64,000 nt of DNA from Rhodococcus sp. HM1 (GCF_023218075.1 NZ_JALPTB010000012.1:1-64000), one strand, 5' to 3'. Numbered from the stretch's first letter, positions 11,124-22,270 are shown. The notes: generated by a model not told the origin, from the sequence alone. Program-made: numbers and translations.

Positions 11124-12052
11124 ACCAACAATCTGCGATCGAGACGGAGCCGGGCAGCGCCGAGGCCGTCCCGGGGGATCGACGTGCCGAGGTGACGCTG
11201 GTCACCGGGCTGTCCGGGGCCGGCATGAGCACCGCGGCCACCGCCCTCGAGGACCTCGGCTGGTACGTGTCCGACAACGTGCCGCCGCAGCTGGTCATCG
11301 CCATGGTCGATCTGGCGGTGCAGGCGGAACCGCCGCTCGAGCGGCTCGCCGTCGTGATGGACGTGCGCAGCCGGTTGTTCACCGGCGACCTCGGATGGGT
11401 CGTGACCGAACTCGCCGCCCGACCGGTGCGCACCCGGGTGCTGTTCCTCGAAGCCACCGATGCCGTGCTGATCCGGCGGTTCGAGCAGGTGCGCCGCAGT
11501 CATCCGCTGCAGGCCGACACCGCCGACCGCACCCTCGCCGACGGCATCGCCGCCGAACGCGCCCAGCTCGCCCCCGTCAAGGCCGCCGCGGACCTGGTGG
11601 TCGACACGTCCGCGCTGTCCGGGCCGGAACTGCGCCGCAAGATCGAATCGGCGTTCGGTGACGCGGCCGCCGACACCATCCAGGTCACCGTCGAGTCCTT
11701 CGGATTCAAGTACGGTCTGCCGATGGACTCGGACCTGGTGTGCGACGTGCGCTTCCTGCCGAACCCACACTGGGTGCCGCAGTTGCGTGACCACACCGGG
11801 CAGGACGCCGACGTGCGCGACTACGTGCTGTCCCGAGACGGCGCGGACGAATACCTGCAGACCTATCATCGAGTGCTCCGATTGACCACGGCCGGCTACC
11901 GTCGGGAGGGAAAGCGCTACATGACGATCGCGGTGGGCTGCACCGGCGGCAAACACCGGAGCGTGGCGATGGCGGAAGCGCTCGCCGCGCGTCTCGAGCA
12001 GGACCCGGCGTTGACGGTGCACGTCGTGCACCGGGATCTGGGCCGCGAATGA
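11120..12052 (+). CDS. rapZ: RapZ-family protein with degenerate Walker A
   Basis: Homologue of RapZ/YvcJ. In enterobacteria RapZ is an RNA-binding adaptor for the GlmZ sRNA; the actinobacterial role is not established. The N-terminal P-loop reads GLSGAGMS (30-37): the Walker A lysine is replaced by methionine (M36). The C-terminal half has the conserved [30 protein letters not shown] and [16 protein letters not shown] motifs. The GTG start overlaps the uvrC stop, and its own stop overlaps yvcK. The rapZ-yvcK-whiA order is conserved across Gram-positive bacteria. Confidence 0.92.
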   Translation: MNQQSAIETEPGSAEAVPGDRRAEVTLVTGLSGAGMSTAATALEDLGWYVSDNVPPQLVIAMVDLAVQAEPPLERLAVVMDVRSRLFTGDLGWVVTELAARPVRTRVLFLEATDAVLIRRFEQVRRSHPLQADTADRTLADGIAAERAQLAPVKAAADLVVDTSALSGPELRRKIESAFGDAAADTIQVTVESFGFKYGLPMDSDLVCDVRFLPNPHWVPQLRDHTGQDADVRDYVLSRDGADEYLQTYHRVLRLTTAGYRREGKRYMTIAVGCTGGKHRSVAMAEALAARLEQDPALTVHVVHRDLGRE

Positions 12053-13050
12053 CCGGGCCCGCGATCGTTGCACTCGGCGGCGGTCACGGACTGTACGCGA
12101 CCCTCAGCGCGGTCCGACGCCTCACCGACCGGGTCACCGCCGTCGTCACCGTCGCCGACGACGGCGGATCGTCGGGACGCCTGCGCGCCGAACTCGGCGT
12201 CATCCCACCCGGCGACCTGCGCATGGCGCTGGCGGCGCTGGCCGCCGAGACCCCGGAGATCCGGGTGTGGACCGAAACCGTGCAACACCGGTTCGGGGGC
12301 ACCGGTGCGCTCGCCGGGCACTCGGTCGGCAATCTGATCCTTGCCGGGCTCACCGAGGTCCTCGGCGACCCGGTCGCCGCGCTGGACCGGCTCGCCGCCG
12401 TCCTCCACGTCCACGGCCGCGTGCTGCCGATGTCGCCGATCCCGCTGGACATCGAGGCGGACGTCTCCGGTCTCGAATCCGATCCCCGGGTCAGCCGCGG
12501 CATCCGCGGTCAGGTCGCGGTCGCGACCACCCCCGGCAAGGTGCGCCGGGTCCGGCTCATCCCGGCCGATCCGCCGGCGTGCCCGGACGCGCTCGACGCC
12601 GTCGACGCCGCCGACCTCGTGGTGCTCGGTCCGGGCTCGTGGTTCTCGAGCGTCATCCCGCACGTCCTCGTGCCCGATCTGCTCGACGCGCTCATCCGCA
12701 CCCCGGCCCACAAGGTGCTGGTGCTGAACCTGGCGGCGGAACCGGGGGAGACCGCCGGGTTCTCCACCGAGCGTCACCTGCACGTGCTGGCGCAACACGC
12801 CCCGGGCTTCCGCGTCGACCACATCGTGGTCGACGCGACGACGGTGCCGCCCGGACGGGAACGCGAACACCTGTGCCGGGCCGCCGCCGGCTTCGGCGCC
12901 GAGGTCGTCTACGCGGACGTCGCGGAACCCGGTACCCATCGACACGACCCCGCCAAACTGGCGGAGGTTCTGGCAACACATCTGCCTGCCGCGTCCGGCA
13001 CCGCCGGCGCACGCGACAGCAGCCGAAGGGAGAACGTCTCGTGGCAATGA
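12049..13050 (+). CDS. yvcK: YvcK/CuvA-family gluconeogenesis factor
   Basis: Conserved UDP-sugar-binding regulator required for growth on gluconeogenic carbon and for cell-wall homeostasis in Bacillus and mycobacteria (family knowledge). The 333-residue protein has the N-terminal GGGHG (10-14), [24 protein letters not shown] and [12 protein letters not shown] motifs. The ATG overlaps the rapZ stop (ATGA), and its end overlaps the whiA start. Confidence 0.92.
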   Translation: MTGPAIVALGGGHGLYATLSAVRRLTDRVTAVVTVADDGGSSGRLRAELGVIPPGDLRMALAALAAETPEIRVWTETVQHRFGGTGALAGHSVGNLILAGLTEVLGDPVAALDRLAAVLHVHGRVLPMSPIPLDIEADVSGLESDPRVSRGIRGQVAVATTPGKVRRVRLIPADPPACPDALDAVDAADLVVLGPGSWFSSVIPHVLVPDLLDALIRTPAHKVLVLNLAAEPGETAGFSTERHLHVLAQHAPGFRVDHIVVDATTVPPGREREHLCRAAAGFGAEVVYADVAEPGTHRHDPAKLAEVLATHLPAASGTAGARDSSRRENVSWQ

Positions 13051-14024
13051 CAGCGGAGGTCAAGGACGAGCTGAGCAGGCTCGTGGTGACCCGCACCAGC
13101 AGCCGCAAGGCCGAGGTGTCCGCTCTCCTGCGTTTCGCCGGTGGCCTGCACATCGTGGGCGGCCGGGTGGTGGTCGAGGCCGAGGTGGACCTCGGTTCGA
13201 TCGCCCGTCGACTGCGTCGCGAGATCTTCGAGCTGTTCGGCTACTCCGCGGAAGTGCACGTGCTCGGCGCCGGTGGTCTGCGCAAGAGTTCGCGGTACGT
13301 CGTCCGGGTCGCCAAGGACGGGGAAGCGCTCGCCCGCCAGACCGGTCTGCTCGACCTGCGCGGACGTCCGGTGCGCGGGCTGCCCGCCCAGGTCGTCGGC
13401 GGCAGCATCTCCGACGCCGAAGCCGCCTGGCGCGGCGCCTTCCTGGCGCACGGCTCCCTCACCGAACCGGGGCGGTCGTCGGCGCTCGAGATCAGCTGCC
13501 CGGGTCCGGAGGCGGCCCTCGCGCTCGTCGGCGCGGCGCGGCGCCTCGGCATCACTGCGAAGGCCCGCGAGGTGCGTGGCGCCGACCGCGTCGTGGTCCG
13601 CGACGGGGAGGCCATCGGCGCCCTGCTCACCCACATGGGCGCCCAGGACACGAGGCTGACGTGGGAGGAACGGCGCATGCGCCGCGAGGTGCGGGCCACC
13701 GCCAACCGGCTCGCGAACTTCGACGACGCGAACCTGCGGCGGTCGGCGCGGGCCGCGGTCGCGGCCGCCGCGCGGGTCGAGCGGGCACTGACGATCCTCG
13801 GCTCCGACGTGCCCGACCACCTCGCCGCCGCCGGGTCGCTGCGCGTGCAGCACCGGCAGGCGTCCCTCGAGGAACTCGGGCAGCTCGCGGATCCGCCGAT
13901 GACGAAGGACGCCGTCGCCGGCCGCATCCGGCGGCTGCTGTCGATGGCGGACCGCCGCGCCAAGGAACTCGGCATCCCCGACACCGAGTCCGCGGTGACG
14001 ATGGAGCTGCTCGACGAGGCTTAG
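13041..14024 (+). CDS. whiA: WhiA DNA-binding regulator
   Basis: Sporulation/cell-division regulator with an N-terminal LAGLIDADG-like domain (about 1-215) and a C-terminal helix-turn-helix ([26 protein letters not shown]). Very close to the mycobacterial sequence through [18 protein letters not shown] and [21 protein letters not shown] at 13041 is chosen because GGGAG lies eight bases upstream; the ATG at 13047 is the alternative and differs by two codons. Length 327 residues. Confidence 0.94.
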   Translation: MAMTAEVKDELSRLVVTRTSSRKAEVSALLRFAGGLHIVGGRVVVEAEVDLGSIARRLRREIFELFGYSAEVHVLGAGGLRKSSRYVVRVAKDGEALARQTGLLDLRGRPVRGLPAQVVGGSISDAEAAWRGAFLAHGSLTEPGRSSALEISCPGPEAALALVGAARRLGITAKAREVRGADRVVVRDGEAIGALLTHMGAQDTRLTWEERRMRREVRATANRLANFDDANLRRSARAAVAAAARVERALTILGSDVPDHLAAAGSLRVQHRQASLEELGQLADPPMTKDAVAGRIRRLLSMADRRAKELGIPDTESAVTMELLDEA

Positions 14025-14026
14025 GA

Positions 14027-14053
14027 CCCGGCGCGGGGTTCTTCGACGCCGGG
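14027..14053 (+). terminator. Weak terminator-like hairpin after whiA
   Basis: CCCGGCG and CGCCGGG form a 7-bp stem around a 13-base loop three bases after the whiA stop, with no U-tract. It separates the uvrC-whiA run from gap. Confidence 0.3.
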
Positions 14054-14095
14054 TTCAAATCCCACCTTCCTCGACTCGGCGGATTAGGGTGAGGG

Positions 14096-14141
14096 CACAA
14101 GCTGCACCACCATCGAGACACAAGCTGCACCACCATCGAGG
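14096..14141 (+). repeat. 23-bp tandem duplication in the gap leader
   Basis: Two copies (14096-14118 and 14119-14141) differ only in the last base. Each contains AAGCTGCACCACCATCGAG. They lie between a possible -10 (TAGGGT, 14085-14090) and the AAGGAG ribosome site of gap, so they would be part of the 5' untranslated region. Confidence 0.85.
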
Positions 14142-14144
14142 TAA

Positions 14145-15217
<1,073 letters not shown>

Positions 15218-15243
15218 CAACGATTGAATAGGACACTCGAACA

Positions 15244-16455
15244 GTGGCAGTTCAGACCCTGAAGGATCTGCTGGACGCGGGGGTCGAAGGGCGCGGTGTG
15301 CTCGTGCGCTCGGACCTCAACGTCCCGCTGGACGGCGCGACGATCACCGACCCCGGTCGGATCCTCGCGTCGGCCCCGACGATCAAGGCGCTCGCCGATG
15401 CCGGCGCCAAGGTGGTCGTCACCGCGCACCTCGGCCGCCCCAAGGGCGAGGCCGACCCGAAGTTCTCGCTCGCGCCCGTCGCGGCGAAGCTCGGGGAGGT
15501 GCTGGGCCGCAACGTCCAGCTCGCCGGTGATGTCGTGGGGCAGGACGCCCTGGCCCGGTCCGAGGGCCTGACCGACGGCGACATCCTCCTGCTGGAGAAC
15601 ATCCGCTTCGATCCGCGCGAAACCAGCAAGGACGACGCGGACCGCCTGGCGCTGGCCCGCGACCTGGTCGAGCTGGTCGGCGACGACGGTGCGTTCGTGT
15701 CCGACGGCTTCGGTGTCGTGCACCGCAAGCAGGCGTCGGTGTACGACGTGGCGACGCTGCTGCCGCATTACGCGGGCACGCTCGTCGCCGCGGAGGTCGA
15801 GGTGCTGGCCCGTCTGACGGCCGATCCGGAACGTCCCTACGCGGTCGTGCTCGGCGGTTCGAAGGTCTCCGACAAGCTGGCCGTGATCGAGGCGCTCGCA
15901 CCGAAGGTCGACACCCTCGTCATCGGTGGCGGCATGTGCTTCACCTTCCTTGCCGCGCAGGGCATCTCGGTGGGCAACTCGCTCCTCGAGGAATCGATGA
16001 TCGAGACCTGCAAGGACCTGCTCGAGCGGTTCGGCGACGTCATCCACATCCCGCAGGACGTGGTGATCGCCGACAGCTTCTCCGCCGACGCCGAGGCGAA
16101 GACGGTGCCCGTCACCGAAATCGAGGACGGGTGGATGGGCCTGGACATCGGCCCCGAGTCGGTGGCCCGGTTCGCGCACCACCTGGCGGGCGCGAAGACC
16201 GTGTTTTGGAACGGCCCGATGGGTGTGTTCGAGTTCGCGAAGTTCGCCGACGGCACCAAGGGTGTCGCCGAGGCCATCATCGAGGCCACCGGCAAGGGCG
16301 CGTTCAGCGTCGTCGGCGGTGGCGACTCGGCCGCGGCCGTGCGTCTGCTGGGTCTGCCCGAGGACGGCTTCTCGCACATCTCCACGGGCGGCGGGGCCTC
16401 CCTCGAGTACCTCGAGGGCAAGGAACTCCCCGGCATCGCGGTTCTGGAGGGCTGA
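15244..16455 (+). CDS. pgk: Phosphoglycerate kinase
   Basis: Transfers phosphate from 1,3-bisphosphoglycerate to ADP. At 403 residues it is of standard size. Visible are the substrate signature [13 protein letters not shown] near the start, the HLGRPKG motif, [10 protein letters not shown], and the C-terminal nucleotide segment [15 protein letters not shown] followed by [19 protein letters not shown] start with only a weak AGGA upstream. Separated from gap by the tandem repeat region and from tpiA by four bases. Confidence 0.96.
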   Translation: MAVQTLKDLLDAGVEGRGVLVRSDLNVPLDGATITDPGRILASAPTIKALADAGAKVVVTAHLGRPKGEADPKFSLAPVAAKLGEVLGRNVQLAGDVVGQDALARSEGLTDGDILLLENIRFDPRETSKDDADRLALARDLVELVGDDGAFVSDGFGVVHRKQASVYDVATLLPHYAGTLVAAEVEVLARLTADPERPYAVVLGGSKVSDKLAVIEALAPKVDTLVIGGGMCFTFLAAQGISVGNSLLEESMIETCKDLLERFGDVIHIPQDVVIADSFSADAEAKTVPVTEIEDGWMGLDIGPESVARFAHHLAGAKTVFWNGPMGVFEFAKFADGTKGVAEAIIEATGKGAFSVVGGGDSAAAVRLLGLPEDGFSHISTGGGASLEYLEGKELPGIAVLEG

Positions 16456-16459
16456 TCGG

Positions 16460-17245
16460 ATGGCACGCAAGCCGCTCATCGCCGGCAACTGGAAGATGAA
16501 CCTCAACCATCTCGAGGCCATCGCCCTGGTGCAGAAGATCGCCTTCACGCTCCCGGAGAAGTACCTCGACAAGGTCGACGTGACGGTGCTCCCGCCGTTC
16601 ACCGACATCCGTTCGGTGCAGACCCTGATCGAGGGCGACAAGATCAAGTTCACCTACGGTGCGCAGGACCTGTCCGTCCACGACTCCGGCGCCTACACCG
16701 GGGAGATCTCCGGCGCGATGCTCGCCAAACTCGGCTGCACGTTCGTCGTCGTCGGCCACTCGGAGCGGCGCACGCTGCACGGGGAGACCGACGAGATCGT
16801 GCGGGACAAGGCCAAGGCCGCGCTGCGGCACGGCCTGACGCCGATCGTGTGCATCGGCGAGGGTCTCGACATCCGCGAGGCCGGCAACCACGTCGAGTAC
16901 AACGTCGAGCAGTTGAAGGGCTCGCTCAAGGGCCTGACCGCAGACGAGATCGCGAAGACCGTGATCGCGTACGAGCCGGTGTGGGCCATCGGCACCGGCA
17001 AGGTGGCCTCGGCCGCCGACGCGCAGGAGGTGTGCGCCGCGGTGCGCGCCACGCTCGGCGAGCTGGCCTCGCCTGAGGTGGCCGCGACCGTCCGCGTCCT
17101 CTACGGCGGCTCGGTGAACGCCAAGAACGTCGGCGAACTCATCGCGCAGACCGACGTCGACGGCGGCCTGGTCGGCGGTGCGTCGCTCAAGGCCGACGAG
17201 TTCGCGCAGCTCTCGGCGATCGCCGCGGGCGGTCCGCTGCTGTAG
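16460..17245 (+). CDS. tpiA: Triosephosphate isomerase
   Basis: Interconverts dihydroxyacetone phosphate and glyceraldehyde 3-phosphate. 261 residues from the ATG at 16460, four bases after the pgk stop and preceded by GGAGG inside pgk. Catalytic residues are visible: N10 and K12 in GNWKMN, H100 in [10 protein letters not shown]172 in [11 protein letters not shown], plus the phosphate loop YGGSV. Confidence 0.96.
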   Translation: MARKPLIAGNWKMNLNHLEAIALVQKIAFTLPEKYLDKVDVTVLPPFTDIRSVQTLIEGDKIKFTYGAQDLSVHDSGAYTGEISGAMLAKLGCTFVVVGHSERRTLHGETDEIVRDKAKAALRHGLTPIVCIGEGLDIREAGNHVEYNVEQLKGSLKGLTADEIAKTVIAYEPVWAIGTGKVASAADAQEVCAAVRATLGELASPEVAATVRVLYGGSVNAKNVGELIAQTDVDGGLVGGASLKADEFAQLSAIAAGGPLL

Positions 17246-17427
17246 CGGACGACTGTTCCATTTCGTGGGGCGCAGGATCGGCACCGATCCTGCGCCCCAC
17301 GGCATTCATCCGACCGGTGGGCGTCGGGGCTCGTCACCGGCACCCGCACGGGGCACAGCGTGATCTGCAGCTGCCACGACAACAGGTCGCGCTGCTGCTC
17401 GACGAGGCTGTGGACCACATCGAACAC
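17101..17427 (-). CDS. Small hypothetical ORF, possibly C-terminally altered
   Basis: GTG at 17427 is preceded by TAGGAGG, a strong Shine-Dalgarno. The first 40 residues ([20 protein letters not shown] and following) use strongly coding-like codons. After about residue 45 the frame runs through the tpiA terminator and antisense to the tpiA 3' end, which looks unnatural. It follows the frameshifted lipoprotein gene on the same strand after a 78-base gap. No family recognised. It may be a real short gene whose end was lost by frameshift. Confidence 0.3.
   Translation of the reverse strand: MFDVVHSLVEQQRDLLSWQLQITLCPVRVPVTSPDAHRSDECRGAQDRCRSCAPRNGTVVRYSSGPPAAIAESCANSSALSDAPPTRPPSTSVCAMSSPTFLAFTEPP
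17265..17300 (+). terminator. Strong hairpin terminator after tpiA
   Basis: A perfect 17-bp inverted repeat (17265-17281 and 17284-17300) around a tight two-base centre, 20 bases after the tpiA stop. No clear T-run follows, as is common in high-GC genomes. Confidence 0.75.
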
Positions 17428-17505
17428 CTCCTACGCGGAATCGCCGACGTCCCGGCCACGACCGCTCGACCGGCCGTCTGCGGAAGCCGTCCCGAATACG
17501 TGGCT

Positions 17506-18527
17506 TCAGGTCGTGGGCTCGAACTCGTACAGCACCGGCCCGTCGCCGGCGCCCTTCGGGATCGGGAAATAGGTGTGATGTGTTGCGGGATCGAGTGCCA
17601 ACGTATGGGCCCCGTCGGCCAGATGTGCGGCGCCGACCGTCACGGTGTTGTTGTCGCGGCGGTCGAACACGCTGACCACTCCGCTTTCGGCTGCAACGTA
17701 GACCCGGTGCGCGCCGGGGTCGTAGACCAGAACGTCAGGGGTGTCTCCGACGGGGTCCTGGCTGGTGACGGTACGGGCGGCCAGGTCGACGGTCGCCATG
17801 GCGGCGCCGGTCTCGCAACCGACGAACATCACCTGATCGGCGGCGTCGAGGGCTTCACCGTGCGGACCGTCGCATCCGGGCGTAGGTATGCGGTCGGTGA
17901 CGGTGAACCCGGCCGGATCGATCACCGCGAGATGGCCGCGGCCCTGCACCGCCACCACCATGCGGTCGATGGCCGGGTCGTAGACGACGTTGCCGACCTC
18001 GCCACCGAGGTCCACGGTCGCTCGCACCGCCCCCGAATCCGCGTCCACCACGGTTTCCGTTCCGGCGTGCTCGTCGGTGGTCCACACCGCGTGGCGGACC
18101 GGATCGTAGGCCAACCCGTCGGGGTAGTCGCCGGTCGGCGCGGCAAACAGGACCTCGCCGGTGTCCTCGTCGAAGGCGACCAGCTGGTCGCGTCCGGTGA
18201 CGGTGGCGTACAGCGTCGGATGTCCGGGACAACGAGCACTCCGTGTACGTCCGGAACGTCAGTGATGGTGCGGACGACCCGACGGCCGTGCACGTCGACG
18301 TCGATGATCTCTCCGGCACCCATATGGGCGATGAACATCAGTCCGAGTGCGGGATCGAGACTGGTGTAGTCGAACCGTGCCGGGCCACCGGTCAACTCCG
18401 TCTGCGCGACCTGCCGCAGCGGTAGATCGCCCGTCTGCGGGGACTCGGACGGCACCGTCGACGAGCATCCGAGTGCCAGGACGGCTATCAGGCCCAGTAG
18501 TGTCGCGACGTCTTGGTGCGGCCGCAT
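17506..18527 (-). pseudogene. Frameshifted lipoprotein with YVTN-type beta-propeller
   Basis: The N-terminal part starts at the ATG at 18527 with an excellent AGGAGGT ribosome site. It encodes a lipoprotein signal with C21 in the lipobox LALGC, then beta-propeller repeats (GGPARFDYTSLDP, GEIIDVDVHGRRVVRTITDV, VHGVLVVPD). Near 18211-18217 the frame breaks. The propeller continues in another frame from GLAYDPVRHAVWTTDE to the stop at 17506, with repeats such as VVDADSGAVRATVDLGG and VYDPAIDRMVVAVQG. One inserted base after CGACG would restore an uninterrupted protein of about 340 residues. It is either a genuine frameshift mutation or a sequencing error in GC-rich DNA. The likely role is an extracytoplasmic binding protein; ligand unknown. 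Confidence 0.7.
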
Positions 18528-18664
18528 CTCCACCTCCTGAGCCGATGCAACCGTGGTTGTAACACTACGCGCGGGTACATCAACGGGGAGTCCTCGGTCG
18601 TCGAGCCGCCCCAGTCCTGCCGACGGTCGTGCAAACCCGCGGCGGGTATCGTGACTCGACACCC

Positions 18665-19879
18665 ATGACTGCCGTCGGTTCCGTACCTTCCGCCCCGACC
18701 CGCCGAACCGTATTGTTCGGCCTGCTCGCCGTGCTGATCGTCGCGGCGTGCCTGCGTCCGCCGATCACCGCGGTCGGCCCACTCCTGGGCTCGATCGGGG
18801 CCGACACCGGCCTGGGTAGCACCGGGCTCGGGATCCTCGGAGCGGTCCCGCTGCTGTGCTTCGCGGTGGTGTCCCCATGGATCCACCGGCCCGCGGCCCG
18901 GTTCGGATCGCAACTGCTGATCCTGCTCGCACTGGGGGTGCTCGCCGCCGGGATCCTCGTGCGGTCGCTGCCGGGTGCCGTCTGGCTGTGGTCGGGCACC
19001 GTGGCGATCGGCGCCGGGATCGCGGTCGCGAACGTGCTGCTGCCGGCAGTGGTCAAACGCGACCACGCGGGCCGGCTCGCGACCGTCACCGGTGTGTACT
19101 CGTCGGTCACCACCGGTGCCGCGGGGCTCGGTGCGGGTCTGGCGGTGCCGCTGGCGGACGCGACCGGTGACTGGCGGACCGCGTTGGCGGTGTGGGCGAT
19201 CCTGCCGTGTGTCGCCGCCGCGGTGTGGTTCCTGCGCGGCCGCGCGCTGCGCGCGGTCGCGGCGACCGCGCCGCCGGCACCGGAATCCGGGCCGGCCCGG
19301 TCGATGTGGCGCTCGGGTGTCGCGTGGCAGGTCACCGCGTTCATGGGCCTGCAGTCGACCACCTTCTATCTACTGGTGACCTGGCTGCCGTCGGTGGAGG
19401 CGAGTCTCGGTGTCGACGCGGCCACCGCCGGCTGGCATTCGTTCGCGTACCAGGTCGTCGGGATCGTGGCCGGGCTCGGTGCGACCGTGCTGATGGGACG
19501 GCGCGCCGACCAGCGCATGCTCGCGATCGTCGGTGGGGCGATCCTCGTGGTCGCGGTGGCCGGGTTGCTGCTCGTCCCGGATCTGGTGCTGCTGTGGGCG
19601 ATCGTCGCCGGGATCAGTTCGGGTACGACGTTCGTGCTCGCCATGGCGTTGTTCGGGCTGCGCACCCGCACGGTCGCGCAGACGGCGCAGCTGTCCGGGA
19701 TGGCGCAGTGCGTCGGCTACCTGCTGGCGATGTGTGGTCCGATCGCGGCGGGCGTGCTCTTCGACGTCACCGGGACCTGGACGCCCGTGCTGATCCTGAT
19801 CGCGGTGTGCGCGGTCGGGCAGAGCCTGGTGGGTGGGTTCGCCGGGCGCGACCGCTACACCCACGCGGCGGCCGGGTAG
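18665..19879 (+). CDS. CynX/NimT-family MFS transporter
   Basis: A 404-residue MFS protein of the cyanate/nitroimidazole transporter type. The N-terminal ACLRPPITAVGPLLGSI stretch and later VTGVYSSVTTGAAGLGAGLAVPLA are characteristic; about 12 membrane segments. ATG at 18665 is chosen because the cytoplasmic N-terminus and first helix follow directly. It is divergent from the lipoprotein gene. The 137-base space holds a short palindrome CAACC-GT-GGTTG (18548-18559) of unknown meaning. Substrate unknown. Confidence 0.85.
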   Translation: MTAVGSVPSAPTRRTVLFGLLAVLIVAACLRPPITAVGPLLGSIGADTGLGSTGLGILGAVPLLCFAVVSPWIHRPAARFGSQLLILLALGVLAAGILVRSLPGAVWLWSGTVAIGAGIAVANVLLPAVVKRDHAGRLATVTGVYSSVTTGAAGLGAGLAVPLADATGDWRTALAVWAILPCVAAAVWFLRGRALRAVAATAPPAPESGPARSMWRSGVAWQVTAFMGLQSTTFYLLVTWLPSVEASLGVDAATAGWHSFAYQVVGIVAGLGATVLMGRRADQRMLAIVGGAILVVAVAGLLLVPDLVLLWAIVAGISSGTTFVLAMALFGLRTRTVAQTAQLSGMAQCVGYLLAMCGPIAAGVLFDVTGTWTPVLILIAVCAVGQSLVGGFAGRDRYTHAAAG

Positions 19880-19888
19880 CGCGGGCCG

Positions 19889-20803
19889 TCACGAGTCGGC
19901 CCAGGCGTCGGGCCGGGACCCGTCGACGTCGGTGACGCGATAGGCGCGCGCGAGATCGGCCGACGTCACCGACCGCTGATTCCAGCGGGCCCGCGCGGGG
20001 TCGGCGGCCAGCGCCGCAACGCCACGGCCCACATACCGCGGTGATTCCGAGTTCGCGAAACCCGGTGGTGCCGTGGGCAACCCGTCCGGCCTGCCGGGGT
20101 CGAGGGCGTCGCGCCAGTTGTCCTCGGTGACACCGTAGTTGTCGAGCATCATCTCCGAGCGCAGCCAGCCGGGCGTGACCGAGACGGCGGTGCCGCCGTG
20201 TGCGGCGAGTTCGTGCCCCTGCGAGAATGCCAGCCGGTTGACCGCGTTCTTCACCAAGTCGTAGAAGACGGAGATGCGGTAGTGGGTGGCGTTGTAGCCC
20301 GCCGTCCCGTCGGTGACCTCGACGAGCAGACCGCCGGGCTCGGACACGAGCAACGGCAGCAGGTGATGCGACGTGATCAGGTGGGTGTCGAGGCCGAGTC
20401 GCACGATCCGGAGCCCGGCGTCGAGATCGTGCTCCCAGATCGGGGTGTTCCACTGCGCCGGTGCGCCTTTGAGAATCTCCGCGCCCCAGATGTCATTGAC
20501 GAGAACATCGATGTGCCCGAACTCGGCACGGAGACGCCCCGCGAGCGTGGCCACCCGGTCGGGATCGAGGTGGTCGACCTGGATCGCGACACCGGTTCCA
20601 CCGAGTGCGGTGACGAGCTCGGCGGTCTCCTCGATGGTCTCCGGCCGGTCGTAGTCGGACGTCTCGCGACCGTGCGTCCTGCTGCTCCGGCCGGTGCAGA
20701 TCACGGTGGCGCCGGCCTCGCCGAGCCCGGCCGCGATGCCGCGGCCGGCGCCGCGGGTCGCTCCGGCCACCACCGCGATCTTCCCGTGCAGGGGTGCACT
20801 CAT
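19889..20803 (-). CDS. SDR-family oxidoreductase
   Basis: A short-chain dehydrogenase/reductase of 304 residues, longer than the classical 250 because of a C-terminal extension. The nucleotide motif GATRGAGRG (14-22) follows IAVVAGA, and R39 in CTGRSSRT favours NADP(H). The active site reads YRISVFYDLVKNA, and PGWLRSEMM follows. Substrate unknown. Convergent with the CynX-type gene after nine bases. Confidence 0.85.
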   Translation of the reverse strand: MSAPLHGKIAVVAGATRGAGRGIAAGLGEAGATVICTGRSSRTHGRETSDYDRPETIEETAELVTALGGTGVAIQVDHLDPDRVATLAGRLRAEFGHIDVLVNDIWGAEILKGAPAQWNTPIWEHDLDAGLRIVRLGLDTHLITSHHLLPLLVSEPGGLLVEVTDGTAGYNATHYRISVFYDLVKNAVNRLAFSQGHELAAHGGTAVSVTPGWLRSEMMLDNYGVTEDNWRDALDPGRPDGLPTAPPGFANSESPRYVGRGVAALAADPARARWNQRSVTSADLARAYRVTDVDGSRPDAWADS

Positions 20804-20936
20804 CGACTCCGATGATGCCCGGTGGCGACGGCAGTGCGGTGGAGATCGGCGGCACTGTCACCTGCGGTGGCCGACCCCCACCGTCGATCACCCTGCTCGG
20901 CCGGCCGGGCCGCTGCCCGGCCGGCCTGCGCGTCGG

Positions 20937-21857
20937 TCAGCCGACGAGCTTGGCGGACAGCGCCGCGACGGTCTGCGGGCTCAAACCCAGCCCGGTGATC
21001 AGGTAGTTGTGGACGGTGCCGAAGTCGTGTTCGAGTTGGGTGAATCCGGCCTCGAGGTAACTACGTTCGACGGTGAGGAGCGGCGCGTAGATCGCCGCCA
21101 CCTCGGGACCCCGGGATTCGGCGAGCGCAGCAAGTGTCGCGCGGATGTGGTCGCCGGAGTATTCGTTCGACAGCAGGTAGTCCGTGTACACGGTCTCGCG
21201 GTCCACGCCGGCGAGGGACAACAGTACGGCCGCGGTCCAGCCGGTGCGGTCCTTCCCGGCGGTGCAGTGGAACAGCTGCGGTCCGTCGGTGCGGGCGAAC
21301 TCGGTGAACATCGCGCCGAGTTCCGCGCGGATCTCGGGATCGGCGACGAATGCGCGGTTGATGTCCTGCATGACCGCGCGCGCGTCCTCCGGTGTCCTCA
21401 GGCTCGCCAGGATCGAGGTCGAACTCAGGTTCCCGGACAGCAGCGGGTGCCGGATGTACTGGGCACCGGCCGGGATGCGGTCCGGGGCATCGGCGATCTC
21501 GCCGTCGGTGCGCAGGTCGTACACCGCCGCGATGCCGAGGGAGTCGAGCACCGCGGCGTCTTCGTCGTTGCTGGTGAGGGCGTTGGATCGGTAGAAGACG
21601 CCGGGCTGTACCCGCAGCCCGAACGCCGCCGGGTAGCCGCCGCCGGATCCGGCGAGATCGCGGAAGTTGTCGACCGACGACAGCCTGGGAGTCTCGACGA
21701 CGGCCGGTGCACCGATGCCGGACGACCCGGTCGGGAGATCGAAGGGGGCGGCGCCGACCGTGGCGGAGCCGGTGAGCAGCAGTGCGGCGCTGAGGGTGAC
21801 CGTTGCGGCGAGCCGGGCGCTGCGGCGCCCGGCGGGGAGGACAGTGCGAGACAACAC
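20937..21857 (-). CDS. Secreted tyrosine/lipid phosphatase-like protein
   Basis: Belongs to the Y_phosphatase3 family, which includes mycobacterial PtpB. The P-loop HCTAGKDRTG (197-206, C198 and R204) is the Cx5R active site with the PtpB-like K and D. Unlike cytosolic family members it starts with a clear Sec signal (RRSARLAATVTLSAALLLTG, cleavage near GAAP), so it should act outside the membrane. The GTG at 21857 is chosen because GGAAGG lies about seven bases upstream; the long upstream in-frame extension is low complexity. 306 residues. A secreted effector or extracellular phosphatase are both possible. Confidence 0.85.
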   Translation of the reverse strand: MLSRTVLPAGRRSARLAATVTLSAALLLTGSATVGAAPFDLPTGSSGIGAPAVVETPRLSSVDNFRDLAGSGGGYPAAFGLRVQPGVFYRSNALTSNDEDAAVLDSLGIAAVYDLRTDGEIADAPDRIPAGAQYIRHPLLSGNLSSTSILASLRTPEDARAVMQDINRAFVADPEIRAELGAMFTEFARTDGPQLFHCTAGKDRTGWTAAVLLSLAGVDRETVYTDYLLSNEYSGDHIRATLAALAESRGPEVAAIYAPLLTVERSYLEAGFTQLEHDFGTVHNYLITGLGLSPQTVAALSAKLVG

Positions 21858-22036
21858 AAACCTTCCTTCGGGGTATGGTTTTTCTTGCGTCTCATTTAGA
21901 TCACATTCGTCCGAATTCTGCTCTCGTTTTCGAGAATCACGTTTCCGACCGGAAGGTACCGCCGGCACGGACGGCGGGGATCACCGGGTAAGCTGACGGC
22001 CGACGTCACCGACCATCGAAGGACACCGAGCGCCGC

Positions 22037-22270
22037 ATGGAACTGTTCCTGGACATCCTGCTGATTGTCACCAGCCTGCTGCTGATCCTGCTGGTGCTGC
22101 TGCACCGCGGTAAGGGCGGCGGCCTGTCCAGCCTGTTCGGCGGTGGCGTCCAGTCCAGCCTCTCCGGATCGACGGTCGCGGAGAAGAACCTGGACCGCCT
22201 CACCGTCTTCACCGGCATCATCTGGCTGATCTCCATCCTCGGCATCGGGCTGCAGATCAAGTTCAGCTGA
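22037..22270 (+). CDS. secG: SecG preprotein translocase subunit
   Basis: Small inner-membrane subunit that speeds SecYEG translocation. 77 residues with two membrane helices (about 2-22 and 54-74) and the conserved [16 protein letters not shown] loop. The usual actinobacterial order tpiA-secG-ppc is interrupted here by about 4.7 kb of variable genes. A GAAGGA lies about 13 bases upstream of the ATG. Confidence 0.93.
   Translation: MELFLDILLIVTSLLLILLVLLHRGKGGGLSSLFGGGVQSSLSGSTVAEKNLDRLTVFTGIIWLISILGIGLQIKFS

Noticed and set aside
14040-14085. GGTTCAAATCCC-like sequence resembling a tRNA T-arm between whiA and gap
   Set aside because: Only a 3-bp stem around the loop and no acceptor, D or anticodon arms. 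A tRNA 3'-end relic used as an integration site cannot be excluded, but there is no second copy or integrase.
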